A stretch of DNA of 46,167 bases from Oscillospiraceae bacterium (GTDB lineage: Bacteria; Bacillota_A; Clostridia; Oscillospirales; Oscillospiraceae), in NCBI GenBank assembly GCA_017540945.1, contig JAFYAB010000107.1, forward strand, positions 1-46,167, in the 5' to 3' direction. Position 1 is the first letter of the stretch. Each line of letters begins with the position of its first letter. The notes beneath the pieces are model-generated. The model was given only the letters and a program-made list of their open reading frames with translations. It was not told the origin of the DNA and did not search any database. A program made the translations under genes and the position numbers. Below are positions 23,363-31,895 of the stretch, in pieces.

Positions 23363-24436
23363 ATGAATCTTCAAATTCAAAAAACCGAACACCCCAAGGC
23401 AAAGCCTGCAAAAGGCACAAAACTGGGCTTCGGCTCCGTCTTTACCGACCATATGCTGCTCATGGACTTCACCCGTGGGATTGGCTGGCATGACGCCCGT
23501 ATTGTTCCCTACGGCCCCATTACGCTGAGCCCCGCAGCCACCTGCTTCCATTACGCGCAGGAGACCTTTGAGGGCATGAAGGCTTACCGTGCCGAGGACG
23601 GCCGTATCCTGCTGTTCCGGCCCGAGGAGAACTTCAAGCGCCTGAATCGCTCCAACGAGCGTCTGTGCATCCCCGCGCTGGACGTGGACTTCTGCATCGA
23701 GTCTCTGAAGGAGCTGGTGCTGCTCGATAAGGATTGGATCCCCGAGGACAAGGATGCCTCCCTGTACATCCGTCCCTTTGTCATCGGCAACGAGGCCAAG
23801 CTGGGCGTCAAGGAAGCCGACAACTATATCTACTGCGTTCTGCTGAGCCCCTCCGGCGCCTACTATGAGAACGGCCTGCAGCCTGTTCCCATCTACGTTG
23901 AGGAAGAGTATGTCCGCGCAGTCCGCGGCGGCACCGGCTTTGCCAAGACCGGCGGCAACTACGCCTCCTCCATGAAGGCGCAGTCCATCGCCCACGAGAA
24001 GGGCTATTCCCAGGTGCTTTGGCTGGACGGCGTGGAGAAGAAGTATGTGGGCGAGGTGGGCGCTATGAACATCTTCTTCGTGGTGGACGGCGAGGTCCTG
24101 ACACCGGAGCTGGACGGCTCCATCCTGCCCGGTATCACGCGGATGTCCATGATCCAGATCCTGCGGGAGAAGGGCTACAAGGTCACCGAACGGAAAATCG
24201 CCATCCAGGAGATCGCGGACGCCTATGACGCCGGCAAGCTCCAGGAAGTCTTCGGAACCGGTACCGCCGCCGTTATTTCCCCCGTGGGTCAGCTCGAGTG
24301 GGGCGATAAGATCATGAAGATCAACGACGGCAAGATCGGCGCCATCTCCCTGTACGCGTACAATACCCTCACGGACATCCAGTGGGGCCGCGCCAAGGGA
24401 CCTGAGGGCTGGTCTGTCGAGATCGGCCACGAATAA
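23363..24436 (+). CDS. ilvE: Branched-chain amino acid aminotransferase
   Basis: A 357-residue fold-type IV PLP enzyme. Motifs include FEGMKAYR, the Schiff-base Lys K205 in GGNYASSMKAQ, VGEVGAMNIFFV and FGTGTAAVISPVG. It interconverts Leu, Ile and Val with their 2-oxoacids using 2-oxoglutarate/glutamate. Beside a 2-oxoacid oxidoreductase and a CoA-transferase it probably acts in degradation. GAGG lies 8 bases before the ATG at 23363. A strong terminator follows 22 bases after the stop, closing the locus. Confidence 0.95.
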   Translation: MNLQIQKTEHPKAKPAKGTKLGFGSVFTDHMLLMDFTRGIGWHDARIVPYGPITLSPAATCFHYAQETFEGMKAYRAEDGRILLFRPEENFKRLNRSNERLCIPALDVDFCIESLKELVLLDKDWIPEDKDASLYIRPFVIGNEAKLGVKEADNYIYCVLLSPSGAYYENGLQPVPIYVEEEYVRAVRGGTGFAKTGGNYASSMKAQSIAHEKGYSQVLWLDGVEKKYVGEVGAMNIFFVVDGEVLTPELDGSILPGITRMSMIQILREKGYKVTERKIAIQEIADAYDAGKLQEVFGTGTAAVISPVGQLEWGDKIMKINDGKIGAISLYAYNTLTDIQWGRAKGPEGWSVEIGHE

Positions 24437-24458
24437 TCCTGCAAATAATAAAAGCAGT

Positions 24459-24488
24459 GGGGAGAGGCGAAAGCCTCTCCCCGTTTTT
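24459..24488 (+). terminator. Intrinsic terminator after ilvE
   Basis: A 10-base stem GGGGAGAGGC/GCCTCTCCCC with a GAAA loop, followed by GTTTTT. It also lies just ahead of the convergent pyruvate kinase end. Confidence 0.95.
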
Positions 24489-24499
24489 GGTATTCCGGA

Positions 24500-25918
24500 T
24501 CATTTCGTCAGCGTCTCGACCTTGATCAGATTGGAGTTGCCGCTGGCGCCGTTGGTGATACCGCCTGTGATTACGACGGTGTCCCCTTTCCCTGCCAGGC
24601 CTGTTTGCCGGGCCACGATACTGGCGTGATAGAAGAGCACGTCGGTGGAGTTGAATTCGTCGGAAACCACCGGAATCACGCCCCAGCTCATGGCCAGCTT
24701 CCGGAAGGCCTTTTCGCTGGAGGTCATGCCGATGATGGGGACAGGCGGACGGAAGCGGGCCACCAGACGCCCCATCAGACCCGTCAACGTGGTGGCGACA
24801 ATGCAGGTGGCCTTCGTGTCGATGGCGAGCTGACAGGCGGAATGGGAAAGCGCGTCCGTATTGTTTTTCAGCACAAAGGGCTGCTGGCCGAAGCGCTCCA
24901 CATAGTCGATGTTCTTTTCCGCCTCCTCGGCGATGCTGGCCATAGCCGCCACTGCCTCCACGGGATACTTGCCCGCGGCTGTCTCGCCGGAGAGCATCAG
25001 CACGCTGGTGCCGTCAAAGACCGCGTTGGCGACGTCGGAGATTTCGGCGCGGGTGGGACGGGGCTTGGAGATCATGGACTCCAGCATTTCCGTGGCTGTG
25101 ATGGCAAGGCCTCCCTGGAGCCGACACATGGTAATCAGCTGCTTCTGAATGGCGGGCAGCTCCACATAGGGGATCTCCACGCCAAGGTCTCCGCGGGCCA
25201 CCATCAAGCCCTCGCAGTAGCGCAGAATATCCCGGGCATTGTCCACGCCGCTGCGGTTTTCCAGCTTGGCGATGATGCCGATGTCCTTGCCTCCGTTGGC
25301 GTCCAGGAAGGAGCGGACGTCCCGTACATCCTGGGCTGTCGATACGAAAGAGCAGGCAACAAAGTCCACCTCCTGCTCAATGCCGAAGAGCAGATCTGAC
25401 TTGTCGTTTTCAGAGAGGAAGATCTGATTGAGCACCTTATTGGGGAAGCTCATGCTCTTTCGATCAGAGAGATCTCCGCCCACCAAAGTCCGGCAGATCA
25501 GATCAGTCTCAGTCTTCTCCGTAACCTGGAATTTCACCAGGCCGTCGTTGACCAGAATGATGTCTCCGGCATTCAGGTCCCTTACAAGGCCCTTGTAGGA
25601 GACTGACACGCGGCTTTCGTCGCCCTCAACTTCATTTACCGTAAAGGTGAAGGTCGCGCCGTCCTCCAAATGAACGTGGTGGTTGGCAAAGGTGCGGATC
25701 CGATATTCCGGGCCCTTGGTGTCCAGCATGATGGGCAGGGGGACCTGGAGCGTCTCCCGGACCTTCCGGATCAGCTCGATCCGCTGCAGGTGCTCGGAAT
25801 GGGTGCCGTGGGAGAAGTTCAGCCGGGCCACATTCATGCCGGCCCGGACCATGCGGGTCAGGGTCTGCTCGTCGGAGCAGGCCGGGCCTATGGTGCAGAT
25901 GATCTTGGTACGTTTCAT
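24500..25918 (-). CDS. pyk: Pyruvate kinase
   Basis: A 472-residue glycolytic enzyme converting PEP and ADP to pyruvate and ATP. Motifs include TKIICTIGPAC, MLDTKGPEYRIRTF, the effector-loop ARGDLGVEIPYVELP, TATEMLESM and MLSGETAAGKYPVEAV. It is the short form lacking the C-terminal PEP-utiliser-like domain of Bacillus and many clostridia. AAGGAAGG precedes the ATG at 25918. It starts 34 bases after the second ABC exporter gene on the same strand, so it may be read from that operon's promoter; a separate promoter in the short gap was not seen. Confidence 0.97.
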   Translation of the reverse strand: MKRTKIICTIGPACSDEQTLTRMVRAGMNVARLNFSHGTHSEHLQRIELIRKVRETLQVPLPIMLDTKGPEYRIRTFANHHVHLEDGATFTFTVNEVEGDESRVSVSYKGLVRDLNAGDIILVNDGLVKFQVTEKTETDLICRTLVGGDLSDRKSMSFPNKVLNQIFLSENDKSDLLFGIEQEVDFVACSFVSTAQDVRDVRSFLDANGGKDIGIIAKLENRSGVDNARDILRYCEGLMVARGDLGVEIPYVELPAIQKQLITMCRLQGGLAITATEMLESMISKPRPTRAEISDVANAVFDGTSVLMLSGETAAGKYPVEAVAAMASIAEEAEKNIDYVERFGQQPFVLKNNTDALSHSACQLAIDTKATCIVATTLTGLMGRLVARFRPPVPIIGMTSSEKAFRKLAMSWGVIPVVSDEFNSTDVLFYHASIVARQTGLAGKGDTVVITGGITNGASGNSNLIKVETLTK

Positions 25919-25952
25919 AGCGAGCCTTCCTTTCTGTATGCTTTTTATGTTT

Positions 25953-27725
25953 TTAATTTGCAAACTGGCTGTTGTATAGATTTGCGTAAAAGCCGCCTCT
26001 CGTCAGCAGACTTTCATGGTTTCCGATTTCAATGACCTTGCCGTCGCGCATGACCAGGATCACATCCGCCTCCCGGATGGTGGAGAGCCGATGGGCCACG
26101 ATAAAGCTGGTCCTGCCCTGCATCATTTTGACGAAGGCCTTTTGAATTTTGATCTCCGTACGGGTGTCGATGGAGGAGGTAGCCTCATCCAGAATCAGCA
26201 TGGGCGGCAGGCAGAGCATGATCCTGGCAATACAGAGCAGCTGCTTCTGTCCCTGGGAGAGCATGCCGCCGTCTTCGGTGATGCGCGTATCGTAGCCTTG
26301 GGGAAGCAGACGGATAAAGCTGTGGGCATGAGCGGCGCGGCAGGCGGCCTCTATCTCCTCGTCCGTAGCGTCCGGCTTGCCCAGCGTCAGATTCTCCCGG
26401 ATCGTGCCGGAGCGGAGCCAGGTCTCCTGGAGCACCATGCCATAGTTCTCCCGCAGGCTTTTTCTGGTCATCTCCCGCAGATCCGTTCCGTCCACCCGGA
26501 TCGCACCGCCGTCCACGTCATAAAAACGCATCAGAAGGTTGATCAGTGTGGTCTTTCCGCAGCCCGTGGGCCCGACAATGGCGATCCGCTGTCCCGGCTT
26601 CGCGGTAAAGCTCAGATCCTCGATCAAGGCTTTGCTCTTGTCGTAGGAGAAGCTGACCTTCTCCAGGCTCAGCTCTCCCCTGGCCTGCTCCAACACCACC
26701 GCGTCCGGCGCGTCGGGCGTCTCCGCCGTCTCGTCCATCAGCGCAAAGATCCGACTGGCGCAGGCAAGGGCGTTCTGGAATTCCGTCACCACGCCGCTGA
26801 TCTCATTGAAGGGCTTGGTATACTGGTTTGCGTAAGCCAGCAGCGCGGACAGGCTGCCCACGGTAAACGCGCCGACCGTACCCGCGGTGGAAACGCAGAG
26901 CAGCGCGCCGGTGAGGACCACAGCGGCATAGACCACGGAATTCACAAATCTGGTGCAGGGATTGGTCAGCGAGGAGAAGAAGATCGCCTTCAGGGAAGTG
27001 CCCTCCAGCCGTTCGTTGATGGCGTCAAAATCTGACAGGCTCTTCTTCTCCCGTCCAAAGGCCTTGACGACCTTCTGGCTGCCCAGCATCTCGTCTACAA
27101 AGGCGGTTTGTTCCGCCCGGGTCTTGCTCTGCTCCAAAAAATAGCTGTGCGTATGAGAGGCGATGTACTTTGCGACCACGAAGCTCAGCGGCGTCAGCAC
27201 AATGACAATCAGCGCGATCAGGGGCTTGATGGATAGCATAAAGCCCAGCGTGCCGAGGATCGTGATCACGCCGGTGAAGAGCTGGGTAAAGCCCAGCAGC
27301 AGGCCGTCGGCAAACTGATCCACATCCGTGATAATCTGGCTGACGATGGAGCCGACGCTGTGCTTGTCCAAATAGGACAGCGGCAGCATCTGGATGTGGC
27401 GGAAGGCCTGATTGCGGATGTCTCGCACCACCTTGTAGGTAATGCGGTTGTTGATGACGCTGACCAGCCATTGTACCAGGGCGGTCAGACCGGCGACGAC
27501 GGCGATCGTCAGCAGCAGCTTCCAAACCGCGTCAAAGCTGACGCGGCCAGGCCCCAGTATATGGTCAATGGCCTTGCCCACCAGCACCGGAATATAAAGG
27601 GTCATAGCGACGGTGGCTGCGGAGAGCAGCACGGAAAGCAGAATGAAGATCCGATAGGGTCCCAGCGTTTTCAGCACCCGCTTCATGGTGCCGGGAGCGG
27701 CGCTCTGTTTGGAATTCCGTTTCAT
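25953..27725 (-). CDS. ABC exporter half-transporter, canonical subunit
   Basis: A 590-residue protein with six membrane helices followed by an ATPase domain: Walker A GPTGCGKTTLI, Q-loop MVLQE, signature LSQGQ (in place of LSGGQ), Walker B MLILDEATSSID with the catalytic Glu, and H-loop VAHRLST. The ATG overlaps the upstream subunit's stop by 4 bases (ATGA), so the two are translationally coupled and probably form a heterodimer. The substrate is unknown (drug, lipid or peptide). This subunit carries the intact catalytic Glu. Confidence 0.95.
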   Translation of the reverse strand: MKRNSKQSAAPGTMKRVLKTLGPYRIFILLSVLLSAATVAMTLYIPVLVGKAIDHILGPGRVSFDAVWKLLLTIAVVAGLTALVQWLVSVINNRITYKVVRDIRNQAFRHIQMLPLSYLDKHSVGSIVSQIITDVDQFADGLLLGFTQLFTGVITILGTLGFMLSIKPLIALIVIVLTPLSFVVAKYIASHTHSYFLEQSKTRAEQTAFVDEMLGSQKVVKAFGREKKSLSDFDAINERLEGTSLKAIFFSSLTNPCTRFVNSVVYAAVVLTGALLCVSTAGTVGAFTVGSLSALLAYANQYTKPFNEISGVVTEFQNALACASRIFALMDETAETPDAPDAVVLEQARGELSLEKVSFSYDKSKALIEDLSFTAKPGQRIAIVGPTGCGKTTLINLLMRFYDVDGGAIRVDGTDLREMTRKSLRENYGMVLQETWLRSGTIRENLTLGKPDATDEEIEAACRAAHAHSFIRLLPQGYDTRITEDGGMLSQGQKQLLCIARIMLCLPPMLILDEATSSIDTRTEIKIQKAFVKMMQGRTSFIVAHRLSTIREADVILVMRDGKVIEIGNHESLLTRGGFYANLYNSQFAN

Positions 27726-29443
27726 CCGGCCGCCTCCTTTCGGAACTGGGAGTCGTGGATCTCCCGGTAGACCGGGCAGCGCTCCATCAACTCGTCGTGG
27801 GTCCCGAGTCCCGCGACCTTGCCCTCATCCAGCACGAGGATCTGATCGGCGTAGCGGACAGCGGTGGTCCGCTGGGAGACCAGAAAAATGGTGGGGTGAT
27901 AATCCAGATCGCGCAGCGCCTTGCGCAGGGCTGCGTCCGTGGCGAAATCCAGAGCGGAGGAACTGTCGTCCAGGATCAGGATTTCCGGCCTCCGGACCAA
28001 GGCCCGCGCAATCGTGAGCCGCTGCCGCTGTCCGCCGGACAAATTGCGTCCGAACTGATCGACCTCGCCGTCCAGGCCGCCCTTGGCGGCAACGACCTCC
28101 GCGGCCTGTGCCGTGTTCACCGCGTCCATGATTTCCTCGTCTGAGGCATTTTCGCAGCCCCAGCGCAGGTTGTCGCGCAGGCTCCCCTGGAAGAGCGTCG
28201 CCTTTTGCGGCACCACGCCGATCTTCCTGCGCAGCGCATCCGGCTCCAAAGAACGAACATCCTGCCCGTCCACCAGCACGCGGCCGGAGCTGGCCTCATA
28301 AAAGCGGGGGATCAGATTCACAAAGCTGGATTTGCCGCTGCCGGTGCCGCCGATGACGCCGACGACCTGGCCCGGCAGCGCCCTGAGCGTCACGTCCTCC
28401 AACGCTTCTCCCGCCGCTGCCTGGTATCGGATCGACGCGTGATCGAACTCCACCCGCACAGCGGGATCCCCGCCTGGCAGCTCATCGATCACGGTTTCTT
28501 CATCGGAGATATCCAGAATATTTTGGATGCGCTTTCCGCAGGCCAGGGATTTTGTGATATTGATGATCAGATTGGCCAGCTTGATCAGCTCCACCAGGAT
28601 CTGAGACATGTAGTTGTAGAGGGCCACCACCGCGCCCTGGGTCAGGATCCCGGCGTTGACCCGGATCGCGCCGGTGCGGATCAGCAGGATGACCGCCAGA
28701 TTGACGATGATATAGGTCAGAGGATTCATCAGCGCGGAGACCCGGCCCACCTTTTGCTGGGTGGCGGTGAGGACCTCGTTCTGACGCTCAAAGCTCTGAC
28801 ACTCCGCTTCCTCCTTCCGGAAGGCCCGGAGCACCCGAACGCCGTTCAGGTTTTCCCGGGTGGTCCCCAGCACTTTATCCAGCCGCTCCTGGACCCGCTT
28901 GTACATGGGCATGGTCAGCAGCATGACGCCGAAGACCACGACCGCCAGCACCGGGATGGCAGCCACGAACCAGAGCGCCGCCGCCGGATCCACGGTAAAG
29001 GCCATGATCATGGCGCCGAAAACCACAAACGGCGAGCGCAGCAGCAGCCGCAGGGTCAGGTTCAGGCCGGTCTGCACCTGGTTCATATCCGAGCTCATAC
29101 GGGTAATCAGGGTAGGAATGCCGATGCGGTCCAGGGTTGCGTAGGGGAAGCGCTGAACGTGGGCATAAAGGGCGTGACGCAGCTTCGTCACAAAGCCCAC
29201 CGCGGCTCTGGCGGAAAAATACTGCGCAGTTACCGAGAAGAGCAGGCCCAGCAGACCCAGTCCCACCAGCAGAAGGCTCATGCGGACGATATAGCCGTTG
29301 TCCTGCGCTCCGATTCCACGGTCGATCACCGCAGCCACGATCAGCGGGACGAAGAGCTCCAGCGTGGCCTCCGCCAACTTGAGCAAGGGCCCGAGAATGC
29401 ACTCTTTCCGATAGGCTTTCAAATGGGAAAACAATTTGCGCAT
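27722..29443 (-). CDS. ABC exporter half-transporter, degenerate-site subunit
   Basis: A 573-residue protein, six helices then an ATPase domain: Walker A GGTGSGKSSFV, signature LSGGQRQRLTIARAL, Walker B ILILDDSSSALD with Asp replacing the catalytic Glu, and VSQRTTAV in place of the H-loop His. These are the usual marks of the degenerate half of heterodimeric exporters such as TM287/288. GGGAGG lies ahead of the ATG at 29443, and a promoter lies 28 bases further upstream. It is the first gene of the exporter-pyk unit. Confidence 0.95.
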   Translation of the reverse strand: MRKLFSHLKAYRKECILGPLLKLAEATLELFVPLIVAAVIDRGIGAQDNGYIVRMSLLLVGLGLLGLLFSVTAQYFSARAAVGFVTKLRHALYAHVQRFPYATLDRIGIPTLITRMSSDMNQVQTGLNLTLRLLLRSPFVVFGAMIMAFTVDPAAALWFVAAIPVLAVVVFGVMLLTMPMYKRVQERLDKVLGTTRENLNGVRVLRAFRKEEAECQSFERQNEVLTATQQKVGRVSALMNPLTYIIVNLAVILLIRTGAIRVNAGILTQGAVVALYNYMSQILVELIKLANLIINITKSLACGKRIQNILDISDEETVIDELPGGDPAVRVEFDHASIRYQAAAGEALEDVTLRALPGQVVGVIGGTGSGKSSFVNLIPRFYEASSGRVLVDGQDVRSLEPDALRRKIGVVPQKATLFQGSLRDNLRWGCENASDEEIMDAVNTAQAAEVVAAKGGLDGEVDQFGRNLSGGQRQRLTIARALVRRPEILILDDSSSALDFATDAALRKALRDLDYHPTIFLVSQRTTAVRYADQILVLDEGKVAGLGTHDELMERCPVYREIHDSQFRKEAAG

Positions 29444-29470
29444 AGCAGCCTCCCTTGGATTGATACTATC

Positions 29471-29498
29471 ATTATAACAGCTTTTATGAAATAATCAA
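29471..29498 (-). promoter_or_regulatory. Promoter of the ABC exporter operon
   Basis: On the minus strand TTGATT (29498-29493) and TATAAT (29476-29471) are separated by 16 bases. Confidence 0.8.
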
Positions 29499-29517
29499 TG
29501 GGTTCGAGCACATCAGA

Positions 29518-29546
29518 TTGACAAGAAATCAATTATCACGTATAAT
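29518..29546 (+). promoter_or_regulatory. Promoter of tcdA
   Basis: Consensus TTGACA (29518-29523), a 17-base spacer and TATAAT (29541-29546). It is divergent from the ABC exporter promoter. Confidence 0.9.
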
Positions 29547-29575
29547 AAATCCAAAATCGGGAGAGGAGTGCGACA

Positions 29576-30316
29576 ATGGATCAGCTGGTACGTTTTGAAA
29601 TGCTCGTCGGCGCGGAAGGGCTGCAGAAGCTGAGAAACGCGCGGGTGGCAGTGTTCGGCCTGGGCGGCGTGGGCGGCTATGCGGCGGAAGCCCTGGCCCG
29701 TTCCGGCGTCGGAGAACTGGATCTGATTGACAACGACCGGGTGGCCCTCTCCAATCTCAACCGACAGATCATCGCCCTGCACAGCACCCTGGGCCAGACC
29801 AAGGTGGAGGCCGCGGCGGCAAGGGTCCGGGATATTGATCCTGAAATCAGGCTGCATCTGTATCAGTGCTTTTATCTCCCGGAGACAAGGGATCGTTTTG
29901 ATTTCGCTTCCTATGATTATGTGGTAGACTGTATCGATACCGTCACCGGCAAGCTGGACCTGGTCATGCAGTGCCGGGCCGCGGGGACGCCGATCATCAG
30001 CGCCCTGGGGACCGGCAATAAGCTGGACCCGACAAGGCTGGAGCTTGCCGACATCAGCGAAACTGCCGTCTGTCCCCTTGCCCGGATCATGCGCAAGGAG
30101 CTGCGTCGCCGGGGCGTGGAGCATCTGAAGGTGGTTTATTCCCGGGAAACGCCCAGAGAACCCCTGTTCCAGCCGGAGCCGGAGGCCAGCCCCGCCGACG
30201 GACCCGAGGCCTACGGCAACAAGCGCCGCTCCGTCCCCGGCAGCTCGCCCTTCGTCCCCCCCGCCGCGGGCTTGATCATCGCCTCGGCGGTGGTGCGGGA
30301 TTTGCTGGATCGTTGA
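29576..30316 (+). CDS. tcdA: tRNA threonylcarbamoyladenosine dehydratase (ThiF/E1-like)
   Basis: A 246-residue E1-like enzyme that ATP-dependently dehydrates t6A37 in tRNA to its cyclic form. The N-terminus RFEMLVGAEGLQKLRNARVAVFGLGGVGGYAAEALARSG is diagnostic. The Mg/ATP region DNDRVALSNLNRQ, the adenylation Asp in DYVVDCIDTV and LGTGNKLDPT follow. A GGAGAGG ribosome binding site precedes the ATG. The C-terminal part holds a Pro/Glu-rich linker (EPLFQPEPEASPADGPEA) and then GSSPFVPPAAGLIIAS, as usual in the family. Monocistronic, with a repeat hairpin acting as terminator. Confidence 0.93.
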   Translation: MDQLVRFEMLVGAEGLQKLRNARVAVFGLGGVGGYAAEALARSGVGELDLIDNDRVALSNLNRQIIALHSTLGQTKVEAAAARVRDIDPEIRLHLYQCFYLPETRDRFDFASYDYVVDCIDTVTGKLDLVMQCRAAGTPIISALGTGNKLDPTRLELADISETAVCPLARIMRKELRRRGVEHLKVVYSRETPREPLFQPEPEASPADGPEAYGNKRRSVPGSSPFVPPAAGLIIASAVVRDLLDR

Positions 30317-30329
30317 CGTTGTCAGATTT

Positions 30330-30410
30330 CCGTAGGGGCCGATGCCTGCATCGGCCCTTTTTCCATCTTATTTTATCATCATTGGCCGATGCCCTTATCG
30401 GCCCCTACGG
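30330..30410. repeat. Pair of inverted GTAGGGG-type palindromes, likely terminator
   Basis: Two elements face each other: CCGTAGGGGCCGAT (30330-30343) and its exact reverse complement (30397-30410). Each is itself palindromic. The first forms GGGCCGAT/ATCGGCCC followed by TTTTT (to 30362), which would terminate tcdA. The layout resembles paired REP/BIME elements. Confidence 0.85.
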
Positions 30411-30433
30411 TTGAAAAGAAGCTTGAATTCCAG

Positions 30434-30461
30434 TTGACTTTTTTGATGATTCGTGTATAAT
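30434..30461 (+). promoter_or_regulatory. Promoter of the hydrogenase-maturation operon
   Basis: TTGACT (30434-30439) and TATAAT (30456-30461) are separated by 16 bases. The predicted start near 30468 leaves a leader of about 110 bases before the first gene. Confidence 0.85.
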
Positions 30462-30467
30462 AGACTC

Positions 30468-30581
30468 GTATCCTGACATGAGGAGTTTATCCGGGGGAAA
30501 GGTGCGTTACGGGGAAGCTTTACGGCCGCGTTCGCACGCGGTCGTTTTTGTTTTCCCGACTAAATTACGGGAGGTTATCCT
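30468..30581 (+). promoter_or_regulatory. Structured leader with an intrinsic terminator (attenuator candidate)
   Basis: Within the leader, ACGGCCGCGT (30522-30531) pairs with ACGCGGTCGT (30536-30545) over 10 pairs with one G-U, and TTTTGTTTT follows to 30554. This is an intrinsic terminator 27 bases before the ATG. The purine-rich CGGGGGAAAG (30492-30501) upstream could pair with TTTTCCCG (30551-30558) in an alternative fold. The pattern is that of transcription attenuation or a riboswitch, but I cannot match the leader to a known class. Confidence 0.6.
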
Positions 30582-30839
30582 ATGGAAACCAGAGTCGCAG
30601 TCATCAGCATCATCGTCGAGAACAATGAGACCGTGGAGAAGCTCAACGCGCTTTTGCACGACTTCGGCCAGATCATCATCGGGCGGATGGGGATCCCCTA
30701 TCGTCCCCGCGGCATCAACATCATCAGCATCGCCGTGGACGGACCCCAGGACGTGATCGCGGCCCTGTCCGGCAAGATCGGCGCCCTGCCCGGCGTCAGC
30801 GCCAAGACCGCCTACTCCAACGTGATCGGCAATGTCTGA
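30582..30839 (+). CDS. TM1266-type iron-only hydrogenase system regulator
   Basis: An 85-residue ACT-like protein (VAVISIIVENNETVEKLNALLHDFG, IIIGRMGIPYRPRGINIISIAVDG) of the NikR C-terminal-like TM1266 family, found next to [FeFe]-hydrogenase maturases. Its exact role is unproven. The ATG follows GGGAGG at 30569-30574. Its last 8 bases overlap hydE (ATGTCTGA), so translation is coupled. Confidence 0.9.
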   Translation: METRVAVISIIVENNETVEKLNALLHDFGQIIIGRMGIPYRPRGINIISIAVDGPQDVIAALSGKIGALPGVSAKTAYSNVIGNV

Positions 30840-31881
30840 GCGCGTCGATCTTGTCGAAAAGCTCGAACGCACCCACAGCCTGACCCTCGCGGAATATGAG
30901 GCCTTGCTCCGGAATCGGAGCGAGGCCCTTTCCGCGGCGCTGCGGGAGCGGGCTGTCCGGGCGCGGAAGGCCGTCTACGGCAGCGCCGTGTTCACCCGGG
31001 GCTTGGTGGAGATCAGCAGCTTCTGCAAAAACGACTGTCTCTACTGCGGCATCCGCCGGAGCAACGGTCAGGCGGAGCGCTACCGCCTGAGCCCGGAGGA
31101 CATCCTGGTCTGCTGTCGGGAGGGCTGGGAGCTGGGCTTCCGGACCTTTGTGCTCCAGGGCGGCGAGGATCCCTTTTTTACGGATGAGGTCCTCTGTCCC
31201 CTGCTGGGGCAGATCAAGGCGGAGTTCCCCGCCTGCGCCGTGACCCTGTCCCTGGGGGAGCGGAGCCGTGAGAGCTATCAAAAGCTGTTTGACGCCGGGG
31301 CGGACCGCTATCTGCTGCGCCATGAGACCGCCGACAAGGCCCACTACGAGGCCCTGCATCCCCCGGAGCTCTCCTGGGAGCATCGGATGGAATGCCTCCG
31401 TGAATTGAAGGAAATCGGGTATCAGGTGGGCTGCGGCTTTATGGTGGGCTCTCCGGGTCAGACCGAAAAGGAGCTGGCAAAAGAGCTCAAATTTATCGAG
31501 TGCTTCCGGCCCGCCATGTGCGGCATCGGCCCGTTTATCCCCCATAAGGACACGCCCTTCCGCAATCAACCTGCGGGCAGCGTCGAACTTAGCTGTTACC
31601 TGCTGTCCATCCTCCGGCTGATCCAGCCGAATCTGCTCCTGCCCGCCACCACAGCCCTGGGCACCCTGGACCCCCTGGGCCGGGAAAAGGGCATTCTGGC
31701 GGGAGCCAACGTGGTCATGCCGAACCTCTCCCCTGTGGAGGTCCGGAAAAAATATATGCTCTATGACAACAAGATCTGCACCGGCGAGGAATCCGCCCAG
31801 TGCAGGGGCTGCCTCGCGGCACGGATGAGCGCCATCGGGTATGAGCTCGTCGTGGACCGGGGCGACCCGAAACCTGTTTGA
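30832..31881 (+). CDS. hydE: [FeFe]-hydrogenase H-cluster radical SAM maturase HydE
   Basis: A 349-residue radical SAM enzyme. The SAM cluster motif is C65-x3-C69-x2-C72 (CKNDCLYC); VLQGGEDPFFTDE is the GGE-type SAM-binding motif. HydE acts after HydG, on its Fe(CO)2(CN)Cys complex, on the way to the H-cluster dithiomethylamine subcluster. The C-terminal Cys-rich part CTGEESAQCRGC could hold a second cluster. The length is typical. It is the second gene of the operon. Confidence 0.95.
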   Translation: MSERVDLVEKLERTHSLTLAEYEALLRNRSEALSAALRERAVRARKAVYGSAVFTRGLVEISSFCKNDCLYCGIRRSNGQAERYRLSPEDILVCCREGWELGFRTFVLQGGEDPFFTDEVLCPLLGQIKAEFPACAVTLSLGERSRESYQKLFDAGADRYLLRHETADKAHYEALHPPELSWEHRMECLRELKEIGYQVGCGFMVGSPGQTEKELAKELKFIECFRPAMCGIGPFIPHKDTPFRNQPAGSVELSCYLLSILRLIQPNLLLPATTALGTLDPLGREKGILAGANVVMPNLSPVEVRKKYMLYDNKICTGEESAQCRGCLAARMSAIGYELVVDRGDPKPV

Positions 31882-31895
31882 GAAAGGAAATCGAG

